A stretch of 64,000 nt of DNA from assembly GCA_964482435.1 (NCBI GenBank), contig CAYZXL010000004.1, positions 110,068 through 174,067 on the forward strand, written 5' to 3'. Below are positions 58,878 to 64,000 of this stretch, piece by piece (the first letter of the stretch is position 1; every line of letters begins with the position of its first letter). Origin of the DNA: CAYZXL01 sp964482435 (GTDB lineage Bacteria > Auribacterota > JABMQX01). The position numbers and the translations under genes were made by a program. Under the pieces are notes generated by a model. That model did no database searches. It was not told the origin of the DNA and was given only the letters and a program-made list of their open reading frames with translations.

Positions 58878-61058
58878 ATGCTGAATCGCGTGACATACAG
58901 AGTTCGCGGCCTCGATTGTGCCGAAGAGGTGGATGCCCTGAAAAAGGAGCTCGGCGGCAAGCCGGGAATCTCCGCCCTCGATTTTGACATCCTCAACGCG
59001 AAAGTGACCGTCACCTACGAGCCTGCCGCCATTGACTCGCAAGCCATCGTCGCTGCCGTCGCATCCACTGGAATGAAAGCCCTTCCCTGGGCAGAGGCTG
59101 AGGCAGGGGAGAGGAGCCGCTCACTCTGGCAAGACCGTGGTCCCCTGACTTTGACCTGCGCCAGCGGAGTATTTCTCCTGGGCGGCTTCATAAGCCATTC
59201 CGTGATTCATGGGGGTGCTCTACATGCCCTTGTGGCTGGCGGCGAGGAACACGTTCTACCTCCGGTTTCGGTCGTCCTCTATCTGTCCTCCATCCTCACC
59301 GGGGCATGGTTTGTTTTCCCGAAAGCATTACTCGCAGCAAGACGGCTGCGGCCCGATATGAACCTCTTAATGACCATAGCAATCGTTGCTGCCGCAGCCA
59401 TCGGAGAACTTCTGGAGGCCGCCACCGTTGCCTTTCTCTTCGCCCTGGCGCTCCTTCTTGAGCGATGGAGCATCGCCCACGCTCGCCGTGCCGTCACAGC
59501 TCTCATGGACCTATCGCCAGCCACGGCCCGTTGCCTTTCTCCCGACGACGGCACCGCCGTCGAAAAACGCGTGGAGGACGTTCCCGTCGGCGCCATCATC
59601 TCAGTTCGTCCCGGCGAAAAAATCCCCCTCGATGGTGAAGTAACCAGGGGTCGCTCAACGGTAAATCAAGCACCAATCACCGGAGAGTCCGCCCCGGTCG
59701 CCAAGGCCCCGGGCGACGAGGTCTTCGCGGGGACGATTAATCAAGACGGCGCGCTGGAGTTCAGAGTGACGAAGCCCGCCAGCGACACGACTCTTGCCCG
59801 CGTCATCCACCTCGTCCAGGAAGCCCACTCTCGTCGGGCGCCCACTGAGCGCTGGGTGGACAGGTTTGCTCACTACTACACCCCCGTCATGGTCGGTGTC
59901 GCCGTGTGCATGGTTCTCGTGCCGCCAATCTTTTTGTCCGGGGAATGGACGCGCTGGTTATACCGCGGCCTCGTCGTTCTTGTGATTGCGTGCCCGTGCG
60001 CCCTGGTCATCTCCACCCCCGTCAGTATCGTGTCCGGCCTCACGTCCGCCGCCCGCCGAGGGGTTCTTATCAAGGGTGGGTTGTTCCTCGAGGCCCCGGC
60101 TCGGGTGCAAGCTCTTGCTCTTGACAAGACCGGCACCATCACCTATGGCCGCCCGGAAGCGCACGAGGTTGTCCCCTTTCACGGATATTCTCGAAGAGAG
60201 CTTCTCCAGATAGCCGCGACCCTCGAGGCACAAAGCGAGCACCCCTTCGCCATCGCTATTCTTCGCAAAGCCAGGGAGGAAGGAATCGTTCCGGGCTCCC
60301 CCGAAGACTTCCAGGCGACAAAAGGCAAGGGAGCGCGGGCCAGAATAGACGGGCGCGCTTTCTGGATAGGCAGTCACCTCCTGATGCATGAAGTCGGCGG
60401 GGAGACGCCGGAAGTTCACGACACTGCCGAAAAGCTCCAGAAAAGCGGCTACTCCGTCGTCGCCGTAGGGAACGATGAGCAAATCTGCGGCCTCATTGCC
60501 GTTGCCGACGCCGTCAGAAAAGAAGCTCCGGAAGCACTCAGGCAGATCAAGCAGCTCGGCGTCCGCCGCATAGTCATGCTCACAGGCGACAACGAAGGCA
60601 CCGCACGGGTGGTTGCAGGCTGCATCGGCGTGGACGATTTCAGAGCGGAGCTTCTCCCGGAACAGAAGGTTGAAGTTGTTCGGACCCTCGTCGGAGACCT
60701 TGGGACGGTCGCCATGGTCGGTGACGGCGTCAACGATGCTCCCGCGATGGCAGCCGCGACCTTCGGCATAGCCATGGGTGCAGCCGGCACGGACGTTGCC
60801 ATCGAGACCGCGGACATTGCCCTCATGTCCGACGACCTCACAAGGCTCCCCTGGCTCATCATGCACTCCCGCCACACCCTCCGGACGATCAAGCAGAACA
60901 TCGCCTTTGCCCTCGGCGTGAAGCTCCTTTTCCTGGCACTGGCAGCTTTTGGTCTTGCGACGCTTTGGATGGCCATCGCTGCCGACATGGGTGCCTCGCT
61001 GCTCGTCATTTCCAACGGAATGAGACTCCTCGGCAGCCGCTGCTGTGAATGGCACTGA
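58878..61058 (+). CDS. Zn/Cd-type heavy-metal P-type ATPase
   Basis: 726 residues. N-terminal HMA domain (3-66) with a single-cysteine metal site (GLDCAEE). Core: TGES (around residue 272), the membrane metal site CPC (about 371-373), phosphorylation DKTGT (D about 416), SEHPFA (the HP motif) and GDGVNDAPAMAAA. The last transmembrane segment has AADMGASLLVISNGMRLL, the D-G-x...N-x-x-R-L-L pattern of P1B-2 pumps, which export Zn2+, Cd2+, Pb2+. No ArsR-type or MerR-type regulator gene is next to it. ATG is preceded by a poor ribosome site (GAGAGACC). Confidence 0.95.
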   Translation: MLNRVTYRVRGLDCAEEVDALKKELGGKPGISALDFDILNAKVTVTYEPAAIDSQAIVAAVASTGMKALPWAEAEAGERSRSLWQDRGPLTLTCASGVFLLGGFISHSVIHGGALHALVAGGEEHVLPPVSVVLYLSSILTGAWFVFPKALLAARRLRPDMNLLMTIAIVAAAAIGELLEAATVAFLFALALLLERWSIAHARRAVTALMDLSPATARCLSPDDGTAVEKRVEDVPVGAIISVRPGEKIPLDGEVTRGRSTVNQAPITGESAPVAKAPGDEVFAGTINQDGALEFRVTKPASDTTLARVIHLVQEAHSRRAPTERWVDRFAHYYTPVMVGVAVCMVLVPPIFLSGEWTRWLYRGLVVLVIACPCALVISTPVSIVSGLTSAARRGVLIKGGLFLEAPARVQALALDKTGTITYGRPEAHEVVPFHGYSRRELLQIAATLEAQSEHPFAIAILRKAREEGIVPGSPEDFQATKGKGARARIDGRAFWIGSHLLMHEVGGETPEVHDTAEKLQKSGYSVVAVGNDEQICGLIAVADAVRKEAPEALRQIKQLGVRRIVMLTGDNEGTARVVAGCIGVDDFRAELLPEQKVEVVRTLVGDLGTVAMVGDGVNDAPAMAAATFGIAMGAAGTDVAIETADIALMSDDLTRLPWLIMHSRHTLRTIKQNIAFALGVKLLFLALAAFGLATLWMAIAADMGASLLVISNGMRLLGSRCCEWH

Positions 61059-61134
61059 AGCACGGGTTGGCAAGCCCTGCCCACCAGGTTAGCCCTGCCC
61101 GCCTTGTGGCCCCTGCGTCCGGTACATGTCTCCT

Positions 61135-62496
61135 TTAATAGAAGGTGTAGTTGTAGTGCCTTTTCGACACGAGAGGCTTCGGTTTCCCCCGAGGAAGCTT
61201 TGGGTTGTTATAGATGCGAATGCTCGAATCGTCCAGCAAGATGACATCGTCATTCCCATCGTTGTACACGTCCGCTATGTAGCAGAACGGCGTCTCCCGG
61301 TCTGTCGGGTGAGGAGGTGGATTCAAGAATTGCACGAGCTTTCGACCCCGCCCGTCGAAAATTCCGTCCGCCCGTGGAATGACGATTTCCATTACGCCAT
61401 CCCCGTTCCAGTCAATCACGTCGTGAAACCGCGTGTAATCCGCCAAGTATGTCCCAACAACATTCCCTCTCGAATCGAGCAGCATTAGCCTGTCCGGCGA
61501 CGGCAGCGGGTCGCCCGCGACGTCCACCACGATTTCTTTACCCGGAATGTCCGGTCGTATTTCTGCCGCACGGGCGCTTTGAAAATGCAGCGTAACCTTC
61601 GGGCGCATCTGCCACAGCCGGTCGCCTCGACGGTCCGTTACAATCAAGTCGCCGCCCCCGCAGCACGTCGTCAAGTACCATGGAACATTGGAGGATTTCC
61701 CGTCCAGGTCCCGGCAAACGCGCGCTGTGTCGGCGTGCCCCTCAGGTTCCGGCTTCAGCCGCCAGATTTCCTTCCCATCGTCGTCGAGAAGAGTGTAACC
61801 GCAAAAGAGCTCGTCCTTCCCGTCGCCGTCCACATCATCCGGGCAGGGATGATGCCCCGTGTTTCCACTCCATTCCCACAGAAGAGAGAAATTGTTGTCA
61901 TACGCCCACGCGTGGTCATATCGGCTCTTCACGACGATGTCGCCCGGCTTTTCCCCACCTCTGAAATTCGCAATCATGATGCAATCCGCGACCGCCAGCC
62001 CTTTCGGAAGCGCCCATCGCTTCTCCTCAACGCCGTCGGCGCCAGTCGCCACGATAAGATGACCGGCAATGCTGTAAATAACCTCGTTCTTCCCGTCGTC
62101 ATCTATGTCATATATCTGGGCGGGCACATCGTACACGATGATCGAGCTGCCCTCTTCGCCCCACTTCCATATCACGTTTCCATCGCGGTCATATGCCGTC
62201 AGCGCCGTGACCGCCTGGTCCGAATTCCTTGCTGTCAAGAAGTCCAGGTCGCCATCATTGTCCAGGTCGCCTATCGCCAGCCATTCCGCTTCTCGGCCTT
62301 CGGGCACTTCGATGACTCTCGACGGAGCGACTTCCTCTCGCGCAGTTTTCCCCGAAGTCGGCCACGCTTCTCCCTCCTCCGCAGCTCCGTATAACGAAAG
62401 AGTCAAAACCGCTTCTGTCACAACGATCGCTTTGCCCAGAAAACGCCCGGTGCGCAGTATCCCTATCCCCACCACGTCGTGTGCCCTTCTATTCAT
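61135..62496 (-). CDS. Secreted FG-GAP/VCBS beta-propeller protein
   Basis: 453 residues: hydrophobic signal-like stretch (about 18-38), then beta-propeller blades with calcium-binding D-x-D-x-D-G loops (AIGDLDNDGDLDFLTARN, YDIDDDGKNEVIYS, PDDVDGDGKDELFCGY, IDWNGDGVMEIVIP, ADVYNDGNDDVILL). It fits rhamnogalacturonan-lyase-like or integrin-like propellers; catalytic residues are not recognised. ATG at 62496 has GGAGGA before it; a TTG start 18 bases upstream would place the ribosome site inside the gene. Precedes by 45 bases the sulfatase on the same strand, so probably cotranscribed. Confidence 0.86.
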   Translation of the reverse strand: MNRRAHDVVGIGILRTGRFLGKAIVVTEAVLTLSLYGAAEEGEAWPTSGKTAREEVAPSRVIEVPEGREAEWLAIGDLDNDGDLDFLTARNSDQAVTALTAYDRDGNVIWKWGEEGSSIIVYDVPAQIYDIDDDGKNEVIYSIAGHLIVATGADGVEEKRWALPKGLAVADCIMIANFRGGEKPGDIVVKSRYDHAWAYDNNFSLLWEWSGNTGHHPCPDDVDGDGKDELFCGYTLLDDDGKEIWRLKPEPEGHADTARVCRDLDGKSSNVPWYLTTCCGGGDLIVTDRRGDRLWQMRPKVTLHFQSARAAEIRPDIPGKEIVVDVAGDPLPSPDRLMLLDSRGNVVGTYLADYTRFHDVIDWNGDGVMEIVIPRADGIFDGRGRKLVQFLNPPPHPTDRETPFCYIADVYNDGNDDVILLDDSSIRIYNNPKLPRGKPKPLVSKRHYNYTFY

Positions 62497-62541
62497 AAAC
62501 GTTGTCCTCCGCAAATGATACGTGTCGCGCGTCCACCGGCC

Positions 62542-63942
62542 TTATTCCTGAACCGGCCTTCCCGCTCTATCGGTGGGGGACAACGACTCAAATGGGTCGT
62601 TGGTCTCCCGCATCCATTTATCGAGGATGCCGCTCAACTCCTGCCTCACCGCCGCGTGAGCGTCGCTCGCCGCAAGGTTTTTCAGCTCGCCGGGGTCATC
62701 CCGCAAATCATACAGCTCCTCTCCCCATTTCCGATAGCGTGTGTACTTCCAGTCCTTCGTTCGCACCATCCGAAGAGGGTTAACCCATTTCTGCTTCGAA
62801 TAGTACTCCCCGATCACATAGTCCCGCCACGAGACCCCCTTTCCTTCAAGTAGCGGCACCAGGCTTCGCCCGTGAATCTGCTTCGGCGCCGGCAGCCCTG
62901 CCAGTTCGCAAATCGTCGGCAGCAAGTCAACGTTCACCACCAGCTCCTCAACTCGCTGGCCAGAACGAGTCGTTTCCGAGAACGAAATGCCCAGCGGTAT
63001 CCTCACGAGCTCCTCGTACATCATCGGCCCTTTGAAAGCCAGTCCATGCGCGCCGCCGAGGTCGCCATGGTCGGAGGTAAATACGATGACCGTCCGCTTC
63101 TCCCGGCCTCCTTGCCGCAGCTCTGCGAGAACTTCGCCGATCTCACCGTCAACCTTCTCGACAAGGTACGAATAGACATTCAGGTAGTCAATCCAGCCTT
63201 CTTCCGTCAGCCCCGCCGCCGCCTTTCCCTGGTCTTCATCACGATACTCAATCTGCGGTCGCGGCTTTTTCGACAGGTCATCCCGCAAATTCCCCGGCAG
63301 CTTGATTCCCTCCTTGCTCCTTCCTATTGTCTTCCTCAGCGTCTGGAACCCATAGATATCATGCGGATTGACAAAAGAGCAGAATAGCAGGAAGGGCTCC
63401 TTCGATTCCCCGAGGAATTGCACCGACCCTTCCACGACCCTCACCCCAACCCCTCGCCCGCACTCGTCGTAAGCATCCCAGCCGTGGTTGCGGGCATCTC
63501 CTCCAAGATGCCACTTTCCGAAATACCCTGTCCGGTAACCTGCCTCCCAAAAAATCTTGCCAAGCGAAGGAGTCCTCGGTCCAAGGGGATTCCCGCCCGC
63601 TGCCTCGGTGTTACCCATGACGCCTGTGACGTGAGGATAAAGGCCGGTCATGATGGATGAGCGAGAAGCCGAGCACTGCGGCGTCGAGCAAAACGCACGT
63701 GTGAAGAGCATGCCTTCGCGAGAAATGCTGTCCATCGCCGGCGTCTTAACCGAAGCGCCTCCATACGCACTCATGTACGGAAACCGTTGCTGATCGGTCA
63801 TGATGAAAAGGACGTTGGGATTACTGTCGGGACTCGCTCCCGACCTCTTTAGAGCAAACGCCCTTGCCCCAACGAGCCATCCTGCGGCCTTGATGAAATC
63901 TCTTCGGTTCAGCGCTTTTCTCGGATGTTGTCGCGTACTCAT
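62542..63942 (-). CDS. Tat-exported sulfatase
   Basis: 466 residues of the arylsulfatase (alkaline-phosphatase superfamily) type. RRDF (13-16) followed by a hydrophobic stretch is a Tat signal. NPNVLFIMTDQQR gives the metal ligands Asp50 with Gln51. Cys90 in CSASRSSIMTG is the residue converted to formylglycine; the motif C-x-A-x-R is the Cys type, so an anaerobic or aerobic formylglycine-generating enzyme elsewhere is required. Later motifs SDHGDLGGAHG and WHLGG complete the site. Desulfation of a polysaccharide would fit the other secreted enzymes nearby. Confidence 0.95.
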   Translation of the reverse strand: MSTRQHPRKALNRRDFIKAAGWLVGARAFALKRSGASPDSNPNVLFIMTDQQRFPYMSAYGGASVKTPAMDSISREGMLFTRAFCSTPQCSASRSSIMTGLYPHVTGVMGNTEAAGGNPLGPRTPSLGKIFWEAGYRTGYFGKWHLGGDARNHGWDAYDECGRGVGVRVVEGSVQFLGESKEPFLLFCSFVNPHDIYGFQTLRKTIGRSKEGIKLPGNLRDDLSKKPRPQIEYRDEDQGKAAAGLTEEGWIDYLNVYSYLVEKVDGEIGEVLAELRQGGREKRTVIVFTSDHGDLGGAHGLAFKGPMMYEELVRIPLGISFSETTRSGQRVEELVVNVDLLPTICELAGLPAPKQIHGRSLVPLLEGKGVSWRDYVIGEYYSKQKWVNPLRMVRTKDWKYTRYRKWGEELYDLRDDPGELKNLAASDAHAAVRQELSGILDKWMRETNDPFESLSPTDRAGRPVQE

Positions 63943-64000
63943 TAACCCGAAGTTCCGGACAAAGAAGGGGGCATTTTGTGCGTTAAGTGGTTTGAGATAT

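Overview
The window is one contiguous stretch of bacterial chromosome of roughly 57% G+C (estimated by eye). It has a full lipid A and outer-membrane assembly operon, so the organism is diderm. An LpxC-FabZ fusion, LpxI in place of LpxH, PEP-CTERM secreted proteins, a ThuA plus DUF1080 protein, a Tat-exported sulfatase, DUF4185 and beta-helix surface proteins together suggest the PVC/Planctomycetota area or a neighbouring candidate phylum. This placement is inference; no rRNA gene is present to confirm it.

Layout. 1-5149: 3' part of a giant multi-domain exoprotein. 5239-7083: an unrecognised P-loop protein and a small thioredoxin-fold-like protein. 7251-9274: nrdR and glyA. 9696-12935: three tandem PEP-CTERM paralogues and another secreted repeat protein. 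13433-29760, all on the minus strand: a long housekeeping run read from high to low coordinates as prs, rplY, pth, rpsF, ssb, rpsR, rplI, dnaB, bamA, skp/ompH, lpxD, lpxC-fabZ, lpxA, lpxI, a QueG-like Fe-S protein and rimI, then mazG. A tRNA-Gln lies upstream at 29865-29939. 30217-32258: a HEPN/nucleotidyltransferase pair and an esterase. 33100-42188, plus strand: a beta-helix protein, ftsY, ribD, ribE, a TonB-like protein, an HExxH membrane protein, a TPR lipid-envelope-type secreted protein and a MoxR ATPase. 42591-52504: two large beta-helix proteins and a family of small secreted proteins. 52553-63942: polysaccharide-related secreted enzymes (glycosidase-like protein, DUF4185, ThuA-DUF1080, FG-GAP protein, sulfatase) around an HNH nuclease and a Zn/Cd P-type ATPase.

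How it works together. The minus-strand operon couples translation (S6, S18, L9, L25, Pth), replication (DnaB, SSB), PRPP synthesis and envelope building (BamA, Skp, LpxD/C/A/I). The outer regions encode an exported repertoire typical of a polysaccharide-degrading surface lifestyle.

Most notable observations: (1) BamA carries a complete rubredoxin domain, with all four iron-ligand cysteines at exact rubredoxin spacing, inside its third POTRA domain. (2) A 38-residue C-terminal module occurs twice under clear coding selection, each time overlapping the next gene by ATGA; in one copy it lies in frame behind a UGA followed by a 7-bp hairpin. (3) A compound dispersed repeat occurs at least seven times between genes, and REP-like palindromes enter coding sequence, including ftsY and the stop codon of the metalloprotease gene. 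(4) The P-loop/thioredoxin-like pair matches nothing I recognise.
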